Shown here piece by piece: positions 1 through 17,887 of a stretch of DNA of 64,000 nucleotides. The position numbers and the translations under genes are program-made. Source of the DNA: Eucalyptus grandis (Eukaryota > Streptophyta > Magnoliopsida > Myrtales > Myrtaceae). Position 1 is the stretch's first letter; every line of letters starts with the position of its first letter. The stretch lies in NCBI RefSeq assembly GCF_016545825.1, contig NC_052614.1, positions 10,806,559 to 10,870,558 of the forward strand, in the 5' to 3' direction. The notes below the pieces were generated by a model that worked only from the letters and a program-made list of their open reading frames with translations, ran no database searches and had not been told where the DNA came from.

Positions 1-1366
1 AACGAGTTTCATACAACTTCAAGGACAGAGTTCCTAGAGCAGATTACGGTTTAAGAATTGTTTGCACCTGATAACGCTAGGCTTACTTCCACCAGTTTCT
101 TGTGTAGCACTATCATGACGTCCTATAACCGTAGCCAAGTTAAATTTCCTCGAAGCTCAGAAAATAAAAGAAAGATGATGATCGAAAACATCGTTTCGAT
201 CCTCTCAGAAAAATGCTCACCGTCAAAGGGAATAAAAAGGGTTTTTGAAATCATCCTGAGTTTGTGTGCCATCCAGAATGACACTGACGGATAATTGCTT
301 CTCAAAGCACACGGTACCTATGTTGAAATTTGTGGCTTATGTCCTTGCATTTTGTTTTTCTATCGACCAAGTCTAGTTACAATAACAAGGAAATTCGTAG
401 TTGGACATTTGCTACTGGTCAACTTCCACAATCTCAGTCAGACACTCCACCAAACCTGGTACAGAACTACTCTTCTATTAGTCAGCATCAAGAGTATCTC
501 AAGAGTAACCTCACGGTTGTCTCAATTTCTGGGTGTAATTTGCCGTTAACATCCAGCTGGTTCTCCAAGCTTCATAAGTTGGGCAAGTTTCTGACATCTA
601 AGTTACAGCTTTTTATAGATGGGGCATTTAGATTAGTCAAGTAGACTCCTTATTGTGCGGTGAAGGCCACTTACCATGATAAATATCTGTACATCTTGTA
701 GAAACAGCAAACATCGAATTTTGTCGACCATGAACCTGTGGTCACTTGGGTTCATTTCTGGATATTGCAGGAAGTCTGACTCAGTAAGAGTTTGAATTTT
801 GCTAAGGAGAGAACACACAAAATGGAAAGAGAACGAATAGCTATAATGCTTTGACATTCAGTCGACTGGGTCTAGTTAAAATAACAAGGATATTTCATAG
901 CTGTCCAGTTGCTACCGGTCAACTTCAGGAATCTCATTTAGACAATCCGCCAAATCATAAAGTGCAGGACCAACCCTTTTGTCTTCGCACTTGCATTATT
1001 GTCCTCGAACCCTGACAATAATTGCAAGCGTCTTTATGATGCTCGAACCCTGATAATAATAGAAAGCACCTTCGACGCCAAAAGCTATACTTAAATTGGA
1101 TGATGTAGAAAATTAAATGAGTTTTACAATATATAACCAGGGAGATTCGATGGTTGTGATATCATGGCAATCACCCAACCAGCTCCACCAAAGTGCAATA
1201 TCTTAAGAATTTTGGTTAGGTGCAACACGTGCCCTATGGTTTAGTGGACCGAACTGCATTCTAGGTCATATTTCATCAAGAATATCTGCGGTATCCCATA
1301 AGGTCATTTCCCTGACATCAAGGCGGCTTGATTCAACACTTCTGCATTTCGGTAAGGAGAGCAAAA
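1..1366. other. 5' flank of O-methyltransferase copy A (duplicated, non-coding)
   Basis: No coding exon is seen here. Stretches align by eye with the upstream regions of the other two O-methyltransferase copies: about 50-190 resembles 10600-10750 and, more weakly, 7740-7880, and about 1085-1215 resembles 12060-12190. The block is therefore part of a duplicated unit, with many substitutions and small indels. Short open frames in it are not conserved between copies. The left edge of the unit probably lies outside the window. Confidence 0.6.
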
Positions 1367-2701
<1,335 letters not shown>

Positions 2702-2900
2702 AGCTACAGCATGGTCGAACCTGCATAATTCTTGGTTTATCTGTGGGGATTCCCCTTTCACCATATCCCATTTTGCAAAATGTAATCTCTTGCATATTCC
2801 ATCCAAAATAAATGAATAAATGCAATGAGACACCTTGGCCATTCATCGAGATAAGATTTGTTGTCATAAAAATATACATATCCATGTCATGTAATTACGA

Positions 2901-2935
<35 letters not shown>

Positions 2936-3441
2936 AGAGAGAAAGAGAGAGAGAGAAAGAGTCAATGATCAAACCAAGAGTTAGCATCACCATGCTTCCC
3001 AAGTTTCTTATTTCAAGGACAAGTGAAACGATCGTTTCTTACCACAAATGCGACAAACGAGAATAGTGAAAACAGCTATTCAGTGCGATCCAGAGTGTCC
3101 TGTCCCACTCACAGTAAGCGCAAGGTAAAACAACAGAAAACACGAGCGCAATCTGATTACAGCTCTACAGAATCTATCACAATATCCTCACCACATGGTG
3201 GCCCTTTTCCAACAAATCAAGTTAGCTTGCTGCAGGGATTTCCTGTAACACCCGTCGGCAGACTACCCTAAAGAAATGCTAAATCTTTGAGAGCTACTCC
3301 TCCAAGAATGATTTAAGCATATAATATTGCAACTGATTAACAAGTGTAATCAATTGCCGGTACTTGACGGCCATGTCAAGAATTAGCAATGAAAGATAAA
3401 TGGGCGGAAGTCTTCACTCTCCCAAAATTTGTATCAGATCT
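2702..3441. other. Intergenic spacer between convergent genes, with a (TG)n/(GA)n tract
   Basis: This holds the 3' flank of O-methyltransferase A and the 3' flank of deoxyhypusine synthase, which converge. A pure TG run (2903-2934) is followed by a GA-rich run (2935-2960). No further gene is seen. Confidence 0.7.
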
Positions 3442-6078
<2,637 letters not shown>

Positions 6079-6440
6079 TACTACAAATTCCTACGGATTT
6101 CGCGAAGACAAGAGCTAACGTCAATGACCCAGAAACGACTCCCAGTTGTTCGTTACTACCTTAATAGATTAAACGAGCGTTTTCTCTTGGACAGCACAAT
6201 GGAGCACGAATTTTACAACGATGGCCAAAAAGGATCCAACTTGCAGAAAATTAAGCAGAACCCACGATGGGATTGGAGCGTAAAGGAAGAGAAAAAGAGT
6301 TGAAAATCATGGGGAGAAAGAAAGAACGAACCTGGGAACGTCGATGCTGAAAAGCGAAGCCGGTGCTAAAGAGGAACCAGATGCTGCTGCTGCTGCTGCC
6401 GCCGCCCAAAGCATTGGGGTTTTAGAAGCGATGATGATGT
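6079..6440 (-). promoter_or_regulatory. 5' leader and promoter region of deoxyhypusine synthase
   Basis: This is the sequence upstream of the synthase start. It contains a GCT/GCC triplet run (about 6382-6408). Most of it (about 6079-6330) has a diverged copy at 14109-14340 next to O-methyltransferase C, so it belonged to the duplicated block. No TATA box can be assigned with confidence. Confidence 0.5.
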
Positions 6441-6616
6441 TCATTTTTGCTTCTTTGTCCATCGAATTTCATGTCTTCTTTTTTTCTTTTTCTTTTTTCC
6501 TTCCTTATTTGCTTCGTCTGGTGGCATGGGCTTTCGTTCGTTATGGGCTCGCAAGGGCAAGGAAAGTATTCTGCCCCGGATCAAATTCCACTTTCCAAAT
6601 TCAGAAAGAAAATGGG

Positions 6617-6754
6617 ACAGCCATGCCGCCTGGCTGGTAAAGGGATTGAGGGGTCGGGCCAGAGCAGCTTAGGGCCGGGATTCGATCCCTGTGAATCTTG
6701 AATACACGTGTATATAGAAGAGATGAGTGAGACCAAAAAAAAAAAAAAAAAAAA
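6617..6754 (+). mobile_element. tRNA-derived SINE with poly(A) tail and target-site duplication
   Basis: A short element with an RNA polymerase III box B-like GATTCGATCCC (about 6680-6690), a weaker box A-like TGGCTGGTAAAGG before it, and a 3' run of A (6734-6754). It is flanked by an imperfect direct repeat: CAGAAAGAAAATGGG on the left (from 6602) and CAGATAGAAAATTGG on the right (6756-6770). These are the marks of a retroposed, tRNA-derived SINE. The family is not identified. Confidence 0.72.
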
Positions 6755-6770
6755 TCAGATAGAAAATTGG

Positions 6771-8566
6771 CCCAGTTTGGGCATGGAAAAGTGAAACATA
6801 GAGAGGAGGTCGCGGCAAGAGGGTATCTAATGACGCTTGTTTTTAATGTACAAAAGGAGGATGAACCAGAGAAATGGATAACTGATGTCTGCTTGCTGCA
6901 ACACAGTGTCACTGGGCGTGTGTCTTCTGTAACTTCATGAACTAGAAAATTATGATCAGTTGCGAATTCCGACGACTGAAATTTCGCTAATTTTCCCTTT
7001 TCTTGTTCTTAGCTCCTCAAGATCATTGCTGTATTTACGCAAAACAAAGTTTATTTTTCAGGGCCAACAACAGATGCAAGTGCTTGGCGAGCTAGGATTT
7101 AGTATATTCATGCTGGAAAAGCCTGGTTTTGCATGGTTTATTAGTGCTTGAAAGGTTGATGAAATCATTTTAGAATGATCCAAAACTGCATCCTATGGAA
7201 AAAGTCAAGGATTTGTTAGTTAAATGGGTTCCTGTAAAGAGTGTATCCAAAGGATCCTCTCTGCTCGTTATCTTCTGGTAATTACATTGAGTTACCTTTC
7301 TTTGGGTCCTCAGTACAATGGTCCTAATTTGTTTATCATCTCTAAAGTTCTGAACTTAAGACTCCCGAGCAATTGTTTCATTAAAGATATTATTTATCGT
7401 CTATACGACGGCCCTGAAGTTTTCTTCATTGGTATTGATTCGCCTGCCAAACTCTCGGCATCAAGTTCATCTCAATAATCTGATGAGCAACTGTATCTTG
7501 GTATCTCCTCTAGACAAAGTTTTCACTTACGATTCAACAAAAACTTATTCAGCAAGATAGTTGAAACACCAACAGTGCACACAAAGTACAGCCATAAATT
7601 TGTTTGATGATCTGTCTAAACATAAAGAGTTGTCAGCTGATGAACTCTCTCGCAATCTATTTATGCATTTCGAGTTGCTTGTGCAAGACCAAAAAGCAAA
7701 TCGAATTGAATCGAATTGAATCAAGTAAAATATTTTCAGATTGCAGTTCAAGAATTGTCTTCACCTGATAAAGATAAGGTTGATTTGCTCTAATGCGGCA
7801 TTATAATTGCATCCTATAACTATAGTTCAGGGATAATTTTGCATGAACATCAGAACATGGAGGAAAGCAGGTCATTGAAAAAATTACAATGATGCTTTCA
7901 GAAAAATAAATGTTGTTAAAAAGTGGGGAAAGAAGTTCTTGAAATCAATTGGAGAGTGTGAACTCTACAGAAATGTTAACAGATAATTACTTCTCAAAGC
8001 AAATGGCACCTACATTCTCGCATTTTTTTCCATTGATTGGACGAACTGGTGCAATTACAATACGCTAGAAGGCAATCACATAGTACGGTATCCCAAAGTC
8101 AACTAACAGGAACATTAATCAGCCACTCCACGAAGCCATGTAGTCCATATTATTTTAAAGTGAAGGAATAATCCTAATCTATAAAACACCAAATTAGTCA
8201 GCGTCAATAGAATCTAAGAGATGTTGACATTTCCATCAACTCCAGGAGGGCATTTCGCCATTAATACACAGTGCTAGTTCTCAAGCTTCCATAAGTAAGG
8301 CAAGTTCCAACCTCTAATTTACAGTCTTTTATTGATGAGGCATTTTAATCACTCGAGGAGACTCCTTGCAATGAATCACAGTAATATTTCATGACAGATA
8401 TCTGTGAAATCTATGCATGGCATGGTCTGCAGTCTTGTTGATTATGCGCTACAGCAATCACAAGCATGTTTGTCAACCTGAACATTGGTCATTTGGGGTC
8501 ATTTCCTTGATGTAAAGGCAGTTTGATATGGCAAGAATTTTCACTTTCCCCAGGGAAGGAGCCAAA
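6771..8566. other. Intergenic region; right half is the 5' flank of pseudogene copy B
   Basis: No gene is recognised. From about 7560 the sequence aligns by eye with the upstream regions of copies A and C, with about 7740-7900 matching 10600-10750. A stretch near 7600-7690 could once have been coding, since it reads as a short acidic peptide with LSADELSR, and it is partly shared with about 10490-10540. I cannot assign it to a family. Confidence 0.45.
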
Positions 8567-9817
8567 GTGGAAGAGAAAATGAAAGCAGCATCAAATTTTG
8601 ACAAGGTCTAATCGTAGGGTAAGAAGCTGTATCAGGTAACCCATTTGTCATCAGTCACATCCTGCATTTTTTTCCCTGCTTGTGGATAAATGGTAAGTTA
8701 ACTTGGCTTTCATCCTACCACACGCCAGAAAAGTCCAACCTTCATCCTGTCAAAAGCAGGCCATTTGGGGTTTGAGGCGAATCCAATATGGCAAAACTGT
8801 AGGATTCTTTACCTTCTCTTATACTGCCATTGCTTCTTAAAATTTGTGTCCATGCATGTGTTCAGTTTCACAGTACATTTTGGACACGAGTGTGTGACCA
8901 AATGAACCAGAGCCTTTTAAGGAGCTTAGAGAAGTTTCTGCAAGCCATCCAAAGTCTCTCTCTCTCTCATCCTAGCTTAGTGTCCACAACATAATGATAC
9001 AGTCGCTGACCATGACTTATAATGCTTCCATTCAATTTAAGGAGTCAGATAATTGAAACATCTTGTAATTAACACCGTTTCCTTGAGCATATTTCCCCCT
9101 TACAGTAAACAAGGGATTTTAAATTTTTCTTCCTTTATTTGTCGATATTCAGGCCTTGGATGAGCACTACACCAGATGCAGGTCAATTGATGGCGATGCT
9201 ACTGAAGCTTATCAATGCTAAAAGGGCCATTGAATCAGAGTCTTAACCAGATACTCTTTTATACTCACAGCCCTGACCAATCCTGAGGATGGAAAGGCCT
9301 GAATCATTCATCGTGCTTTATATAAAAGAATCATATTCGATTGCACACATAATCACGATTGCTGCAGATAATTGCCATAGACATTGACCACGAGGCATAT
9401 TAAATGGGATTTCCCATTATCAAGAGGGGCGGCGGATAGTACAAAGTCAACTTCATCAAGTCCAAGGCTCCCCACGCTCTTGATGATTTAATAAAAAATG
9501 CAGGTCATGTCCCACCTTTCCTAGTTTATGCAGTTTCCTCCCACTGCATCATATGTTCTAAAAGAAACATTATATGCTTATACTTTGATGGATCGAGCTA
9601 ATCTCACATGCAGTATACCTACATAAGGTAAGAATTTTATTTTGCACATTGTGATGGACTCTATTTACTACTTGCATCTCATTCTCTCAGATGGGGATTT
9701 GGCACAATGAAACATACTGCAGCTTGATCATGAGGGGAGCTTTGACTTTGCCTTTGTCAATGTGGACAAAATCAACTGCTTGAATTATCATGAGAGGTTA
9801 ATGAAACTGGTTGAAGT
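8567..9817 (+). pseudogene. O-methyltransferase copy B, decayed CCoAOMT-like pseudogene
   Basis: All five exons of the intact copies can be followed: 8567-8635, 8874-8953, 9153-9296, 9367-9503 and 9723 to about 9817. It is broken in many ways. The start ATG is GTG, with a TAA in exon 1. Exon 2 has a TGA at 8895-8897. Exon 3 is one base short (144 against 145) and its donor GT is GC (9297-9298). Exon 4 has a TAA inside the EAYEMG equivalent. The metal-binding VDAD motif is changed to VNVD. The last ~195 bases of exon 5, including YDNTLW, are missing. It cannot make an enzyme and is the oldest-looking of the three copies. Confidence 0.92.
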
Positions 9818-12471
9818 GAGTTTGTCGCATGTTGCAGTGATCTACGGATCCATTTTCTTCAAACTGAGAGCATCCATCCCAAATAAATTTGGTGAGTCTC
9901 TGCAAGCTCATGTCAAGCAACAGAATGAAGAAGAAACTACCACAAAGCAATATGCCTCAGGTTGGAACTTTAGAAACTAAATGGTGCTTTAGGCATACCA
10001 ATATTGCCAATGGGTGAGAGTTGATTCACACCACATGATTTGGTCATGGCCAAGACAGAGGCTTCGAGGCTTGGATATAGGGCGCTCTCAAGCAATGATC
10101 AGCACTACTGTTTTCCAACCGAGTCGCTAAATCATGACCATACCTCAGGACAGCTCTGCAAGTAATCCCGAAGAGAGAGAGAGAGAGAGAGATGATCACC
10201 CAGCAAGTTTGCATCATATCCTACCCCGTTCTTGTTTCCAGGTCTAATGAAACCATGACTTTCTCACGTTAAGCACATCAAAAAATAGAATAAGGTGAAC
10301 GCAATCTGATTACAGCTCAACTGAATGCAACCAAAAAAATTGGCCATATTCTTGCGGTTCAAGAATTGACCTGCAATGGTCCAAATATCTGGTTCAGGGC
10401 ATTTCCATCTGATGCATCTGGTGCAGTGCCTATCCATTTATCATTGCCATATTCTTGCTAAAGACAACCTTCAATTTGTTCAATGATCGAAATATAAACA
10501 GATGTCGGCAGATGAATTGTCTCCCAAACTATTAATGCATATGAAGTTCTCTTTAAACAAAACAAGTTTTGAAAACTTCAAGAACAGAGTTGCTAAAGCA
10601 GATGGCAGTTCAAGAATTTTTTTCACCTGATAACACTAATCTTACTACCACCAGTTTCTTATGCAGCACAATCATGACGTCCTATAACTGTGTTCATGGA
10701 TAATTTCCTCGAAGCTCAGGAAATAAAAGAAAGATGATAATCGAAAACATCCTGAGTCTAGTTACAACAACCGACAATACTATATCCCTGCCTTTTCAAA
10801 AGACGTAAGCATGGGCTAACATGAAAGGAACACTTCATCGTCTGACAAAAAGTTACATTTCAATCAACGTCCAACAGATTTTACATATGCAATAGTTATT
10901 TTTATTATCTATATGATAAGGATACTCAATTACCATATAAAACGTCACCTAGTACTCACCCTTTTGTTTGTTTGTCATCAACAAAAACAGACAATCTAAA
11001 CTAATTTTTTACAAGTTTCGTGAATGCACAAGTGATTGGTCTCTTAAGCAACGAAGCGCCGTCCCCAGGGTTACCATATCACCATCAAAAACAGCTTCTC
11101 TTCCATTGTATGTAGCTTTTCTGACTCCATGCAGAAGCTAACTACTGTTAATAATTCGCTTAATATTTAAAGCCAATCTTTCAAAGCCAGTGATCAAGAC
11201 GACCTTCTTTATACTCTCAGCTACTGGTCAACTACCAGGACTCCACCAAACCATATTATTTTAAAGTGCGGGACTAACCCTTGTCTTTAAAACACCAGAT
11301 TGGTCAGCACTGACAGCATCTCAGAGCCACGCAGCTAGATCTCGAAGCTTCAAAAAGTTAGGCAAATTTCTGACCTCTAAGTCACAGCTTTTGATAGATG
11401 GGACATTTTAATTAGTCGCATAGACTCCTTATAGCGTAGTGAAGGTCACATTCATGATAAATATCTGTACATCTCATAGAAATCACCGGCATCGAAGTTT
11501 GTCAACCATGAACTTGTGGTCACTCAGGGTCATTTCTGGATGCTGCAGGAAGTTTGCCTCGGTAAGAGTGTTTATTTTCCTAAGGAGAGAGTAACAGAAA
11601 TGAATGAGAATGACAGCAGCATCGAACTATAACGAGGCGCTATTGCAGACTGGGTTAAGTCTTGTTGCAACACGCTGGAAGATGCCATGGTTCACATGAT
11701 TATTATTGCTTGAAAGGTTTCAAACATCTATTTGAAATTTTTCTTGGCATTCAACGTTGCATTTACAGGTCCAACCATGGGCAATAAACTATCCCATAAT
11801 CTATAAACATGGTTTCAACAACTTTAGGGACCAACTTCACCCGACATATTGATGTTCAATAATTGGCTTCGCCTGATCAAATGAGTCTTTTCAGGCATTA
11901 TGTAATGTGGCAGATGATTACGTCTCACAACATTAACTCTTGCAATATTTCGTCCAACCAGGATTATGATAGAACTTTTGGGAGATTTGTTTTTGAGGGG
12001 CTAAGCAGCTCTTCTGAAGTCGACTCAAAGACCCGTGGCCTTGAAAACAATACGACATTGGATGATATAGAAAATCAAATGAGTAAGCTATTTAATAAAT
12101 GTAACCAGGCAGATTAGATTGCAGTGATATTCCAACAATTAACCAACCACTCCACCAACTGTAATATTCTAAGGATTTCGGTGGACTGCAAGACTGGCCC
12201 CATCGCATTAAAAAGACCAAAATGACTGTTCCATCAAAACCTGGAGAGAGATTCTTTCGTTCATGCACAGATCTAATTCATAAAGAGAGGCAAGTTCTGA
12301 TCTTGACTCTGCGGCCTTCATAAGTAGAACTTTGGTGAGTGGACTCCATCGTCCTTACACTGCATTCAATGTCATCTTTTGTCATTAATACCTGTACATG
12401 CCAGAAGGTCATTTCTTTCACGTGAAGCCGATTTGATACAACAGATTTGCATTTCGGTAAGGAGAGCGAAA
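9818..12471. other. Intergenic region; 5' flank of O-methyltransferase copy C
   Basis: No gene is recognised. It holds a (GA)n run at about 10170-10192 and long stretches that match the region upstream of copy A (about 10590-10760 and 11230-11620 against 1-900; 12060-12190 against 1085-1215). Between about 10780 and 11230 is sequence not seen upstream of copy A, probably an insertion or lost flank. A small open frame at 11863-12117 is unsupported. Confidence 0.5.
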
Positions 12472-13768
<1,297 letters not shown>

Positions 13769-14002
13769 AAGCAGGGATCCCCTCTGCTTCACCGTATCCT
13801 AGTTTGTAAGATGTAATCTCTGGCGTGTTCCATCCGAAATAAGTGAATAAGAGCGATGACTCTCTCTCGCGCTCTCTCTTTCTCAAAGCGAATTGCCAGA
13901 CCTTCACCATGCATTGATGTAAGATCTGTTCATGTGGTAATAACAATAATGACAGCAGAAGGCAGGAAAATCACCGATCAAAGACTTGCTACTCAAACAA
14001 GA

Positions 14003-14340
14003 GTCGTGACCCTGAATCTTCATGCACTTTCCTTCAAAGAGTTTCTGATTCTTTGAACATGGTGGAGTGAACAGAATCCAGAATGCTCGCTTTCAATGCC
14101 TCGCCCATTGTTACGAATTCCTACGGATTTTGCGAAAACGAGAGTTCACGTCAACGACCCAGAAACAAATCCCAATTGCTTGTTACCGCTTAACAGGTTA
14201 AACGAGCGTTTTCGTCTGGACAGCACATTCGAACACGAGTTCACATCGCTGGGCAAAAGGAAAATTAAAGCAAGAACCCGCAACGGAACTGGAGCGCAAC
14301 GAAAGAGAAAAGAGTGAAAAATTAGGGGCAAAAAGAAAGG
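14003..14340 (-). pseudogene. Deoxyhypusine synthase 5'-end fragment
   Basis: On the minus strand a start codon at 14108 opens MGEALKASILDSVHSTMFKE, the start of deoxyhypusine synthase (compare [20 protein letters not shown] in the intact gene). One extra T after about 24 codons shifts the frame to a stop, and homology ends near 14003. The part at 14109-14340 matches the synthase leader. All other exons are absent. An imperfect direct repeat of about 30 bases flanks the fragment (about 13968-14000 and 14359-14391), which may mark the rearrangement joints. Confidence 0.85.
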
Positions 14341-14616
14341 ACAAATCTGGGAAAGGACAGTCACCAATCAAAAGGTTACTACTCGAACAACGTCTAATTT
14401 TGTCCAAATAATCCTAAACCTATTCCACCATTACTTATTCAAATCTAAACATTTTTATTTTATCAATTAATTTTTAAATCTTTTTTATATTTTATCAATC
14501 GAATCAATCTAAACAATTTTCACTAAAAATCTCTCACATGGACATTAATCACCCTACGTGATACGGCTGAAGCTTACATAATAATATTTTGACTTACATA
14601 ATAATATTTTGATAAC

Positions 14617-14725
14617 ATTTTTTTTTTTTTTTTATTTTATTTTTTTTTTTATTTTCTCCTCTTTTCCTTTTTTTTTTTCTTTTCCTTTGTCTTCTTCCTA
14701 TCTTTTTTTCTTTTTCTTTTTCCTT
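14617..14725. repeat. T-rich low-complexity tract
   Basis: Long T runs mixed with TTC and TTA. It is surrounded by AT-rich DNA (14400-15040) with no recognisable gene. Confidence 0.8.
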
Positions 14726-15047
14726 TTTCCTCATCAGCCACCAGTAAGCCTCATCGATGGTCGACATTGCTAACCTCAGGCGAGGACAGCCCATACTTAA
14801 GGATGGTGACCTTTGCCGGCCATCAACTTGAGTTAGCAAATGGAAAAAAAGGAAAAAAAGAAATAAATAACTAAAGTAAATACATAATAAATATTATATT
14901 AAAATATCGTAATAAAATTGTTCACATTAATATCGATTGTCAACAATTTTCATTCAAAATTGATTTGATAAAATTAACTGACAAAACATGAAAAGGTATA
15001 GAATTTAATTGACAAAATTAAAAAAATTAATGGCTAAATAAATAAAA

Positions 15048-15554
15048 TGGTTAATACCTTAAAAACTTCAAACCAGACATTTATAGACAAATTTACTCCA
15101 AATTATTTTTTGATCATGAAAACCCCAAACCCAGTGCATGTGACAAATTTACCCCGACTAACTATAAAAAAACTCTAAACTGGTACATTTTATGATAATT
15201 TACCCCAAACTAATTTATTTGACCACAAAAAACCCCAAATTGGTAAATTTGTGACTAATATACCCTCCGAAAAATTATATTACTACCACAAAAAAATCAA
15301 AAAAATTATAAACTATGACAAACAGAGTGTAAAATTCCAAATTGATATACCGGTCAATTGTCACGTGTTATTTAACTTTATAATTTAACAAGAAAAGTTA
15401 ACTAAAATTAACAAAGGATAAATTTGTCACGAAATTGTACCAGTTTAGGAGTAAATTTTGTATATCGGTTTGGAGTTTTTGATGGTGAAAAAATAGTTTT
15501 GGGTAAATTTGTCACAAAATTGTATCAGTTTGGGGTTTTTCAAGGTATTAACTC
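15048..15554. mobile_element. Inverted-repeat (Mutator-like MITE) element
   Basis: The ends are inverted copies: GTTAATACCTT at 15050-15060 and AAGGTATTAAC at 15542-15552, continuing inward as AAACTTCAAAC-like and GTTTGGGGTTT-like arms. Each arm contains repeats of an 'aaccccaaactgg ... tgacaaatttaccc' motif in opposite orientation. The 9-base direct repeat TAAATAAAA lies just outside both ends (15039-15047 and 15555-15563), as expected for a Mutator-type target duplication, though it is AT-only and so weaker evidence. There is no transposase. It sits about 260 bases upstream of the F-box start codon. Confidence 0.65.
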
Positions 15555-15818
15555 TAAATAAAAGTAGTTTAGGTTTTTTCTTGGATACTAATGATAGAGG
15601 AAAATCTAAAATAAATGTTAAAATAAGAAAATCTGTACTTTTTTTTTGGTAATCAATCAATCAATCACCCCTAGAAAAGTCCAACCATGTCCATTTTCGC
15701 AATGACGTGTCATTCCAAGTTTCCTTCCCCTCGTGCCCAAACCAAACCAACCAAACTAACTCCTCTGTCGTCTCCTACCTCCCCTGTCTCTCTCCCTCTC
15801 TCTGCGCCACGCGTGGCA

Positions 15819-17887
15819 ATGGAGGATCTTCCCCACCACCTGATCCTCGACATCCTCGGCCGCCTCCCCGACTCCGCCGACGTCGCCCGCTGCCGGGCCG
15901 CCTCGCGGACCCTCAACGCCGCCGCCCGCGGCGTCACGTCCGTCGCCCTCCTCTGCTCCCTCGCCCGCTACCTCCGGTCCCGGTCGCCCGACACCAGGTC
16001 CCTCGTCGTCCCCTTCAAGTCACTGGTGGCGAGCGCCGTCCTCGGATGGGGGGCCGTCGAGTCCGTGGCGATCGGGGTCGATGCGTCGTTCGCCGACTCG
16101 TTCGAGGACATGGAGGACGACGAGTCCGGGGACGACATGTACCTGATGGAGGTGGGGTTCCTCGCGGGGTGGCTGCCGAGGGTCTGCGAGGGGCTGAGGG
16201 CGCTGTCGATATCGGACTTCTGGGTCCAGTCTTGCTGGAGGAAATCGGACGTTTTGGCCCTCGTTTCCTCCTGTTGTGAGTGCTCTGCTTTCTTTGGTTT
16301 TTTTTTTCTTTTTTTTTTTTTTTTTGGTTGCTTCTTTCCGAGGTGAGTCATGAAGAAATTTAGGAAGAGGTGTGAGGTTAGGCCTACAATTCTGGGTGGA
16401 TTGCAAGAGCCAATCTTGTTTTTTTTTTCCTCCCTTTTCTTTTCTGGGTTGAGGTGGAACCCTGCATATGGAATTAGCCAACAGTTCTGCTGGAATCTGT
16501 AGCATCCATAGATTAGCAGCAACGATTCTGATCGCTTTTGTTCTGTTCTCGGGATTGAGTAGATTCGTATCCAAGTTGACTGGGACTAGGACAATCCGAA
16601 AAGCCGAGAGTTTTTGGTATGTCATCTTGTGCTTCAACAGAAAAGTCCTGTTTTCTGGACATGGTTGATGGAATCGAACCAACTTGGTGGCTAGCCTACG
16701 TTGTGATGCTGGCACCCTTCTAATCCAACCGTCAGCGTTGATGATGGACACAGAAACTTAGTTTACAGGGCGAGATAAAAAGTTCGGCAAAATCTTAGCT
16801 CGAGAGGGGCGGACCCAAATGAACATAAAGGAAATTTGACAACCGATTGTATAAAATTAGACTATGCGCCTAGCAGACAGGTGGGATGGCAACCAATCGG
16901 CCCACCTTATGGCTGTAAATGATTACCATAACTAAGCAATTTCCTCTCTTTTATGGATGTGCAGGTCGTAGTCTTTGTGAGCTGGAGCTGAAGAATGCTT
17001 GGCTGTCGGTGGATGGCTTGAATCCACTTCCCTCGCTCACCAGTTTGACACTCGAATTTATAAGACTCGATGATGAGAATCTGAGCAAGTTATGTACCTG
17101 TTTTTCTCTTCTGCAAGTTCTCAACTTACGCGGCGTTGGTGGACTTAAAGAACCGAAGATTCATCTTCCGGACCTCAGGTCCTGCCAATGGACTGTGTCA
17201 AATGTTCCGATTTCCCTGGCCATTTATGCTCCTAGGCTCGTCAAACTTAGGCTTAAGTGCATCAAACCCAGATCTCTCATCCTTGAAACTCCGGCATTAT
17301 CTGATTTTGACCTCTCCATTGTGCAAGCAGATGATCTCCAAGTAAAGGACCTTATTAGTTTGAAAAGCTTTAAGCTTGACTCCCCATTTCTTTGCGATCT
17401 CATTACTGCCTTCCCATCTGGAAAAACAGTGGAGAAGCTTACTTTGAATACAGAATTCAATAGGGATGTCAAGGAAATGATTAGTCTTGAGTTGTTGTTT
17501 AAGACATTTCCTAATGCAAGCTCTCTCACACTTGGTCCTGGTGCTTGGTCAAGATTGTGGCCATCCCCAGGAGGCTGGGAAGATGGTGCCGAAATGAAGA
17601 GCCTGCAAGGAATTGTCGCGTGCATGGTGGTCTCTCATATTGATGTTGTACAAGCGTTTATTGCCTCTATGATGGATAAGTGCACCAACTTGTCAGATTT
17701 CACGATTCTCGTGCAGCAGCAGCATGCTGACTCCGACTTGCTGAGCAACTTGACAAAAAGGTGCACTGCTGATTGGCCAAGACTTAAATGGAAATTTGGA
17801 GTCTTTAAGAAAGCTACTGAAGCGTACGGATTTACCGGGGGCTGGGACATAGTGTGGCAAAGACAAACTTTTAAAGGGGCACGATAA
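15819..17887 (+). CDS. F-box/LRR-type protein
   Basis: Two exons, 15819-16275 and 16965-17887, joined in frame within a cysteine codon, giving 459 residues. The N-terminus MEDLPHHLILDILGRLPD is a standard F-box, which would bind SKP1 in an SCF ubiquitin ligase. The C-terminal half has leucine-rich stretches (SLTSLTLEFIRLDDENLSKL, LLQVLNLRGV) that would recognise the target. It resembles the Arabidopsis At4g29420 F-box/LRR protein from memory; the substrate is unknown. The ATG chosen sits directly at the F-box. An in-frame upstream ATG at 15687 would add 44 low-complexity residues in a CT-rich leader and is less likely. Exon 1 is much more GC-rich than exon 2. Confidence 0.88.

Noticed and set aside
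11863..12117. 84-codon open frame upstream of O-methyltransferase C
   Set aside because: Not conserved in the homologous flanks of copies A and B.
15687..15818. Upstream in-frame ATG of the F-box gene
   Set aside because: It adds 44 low-complexity residues from a CT-rich leader; the ATG at 15819 starts directly at the F-box and has a good context.
15968..16751. Long minus-strand open frames opposite the F-box gene
   Set aside because: They are antisense shadows of GC-rich exon 1 and its T-rich intron; the plus-strand product has a clear F-box.
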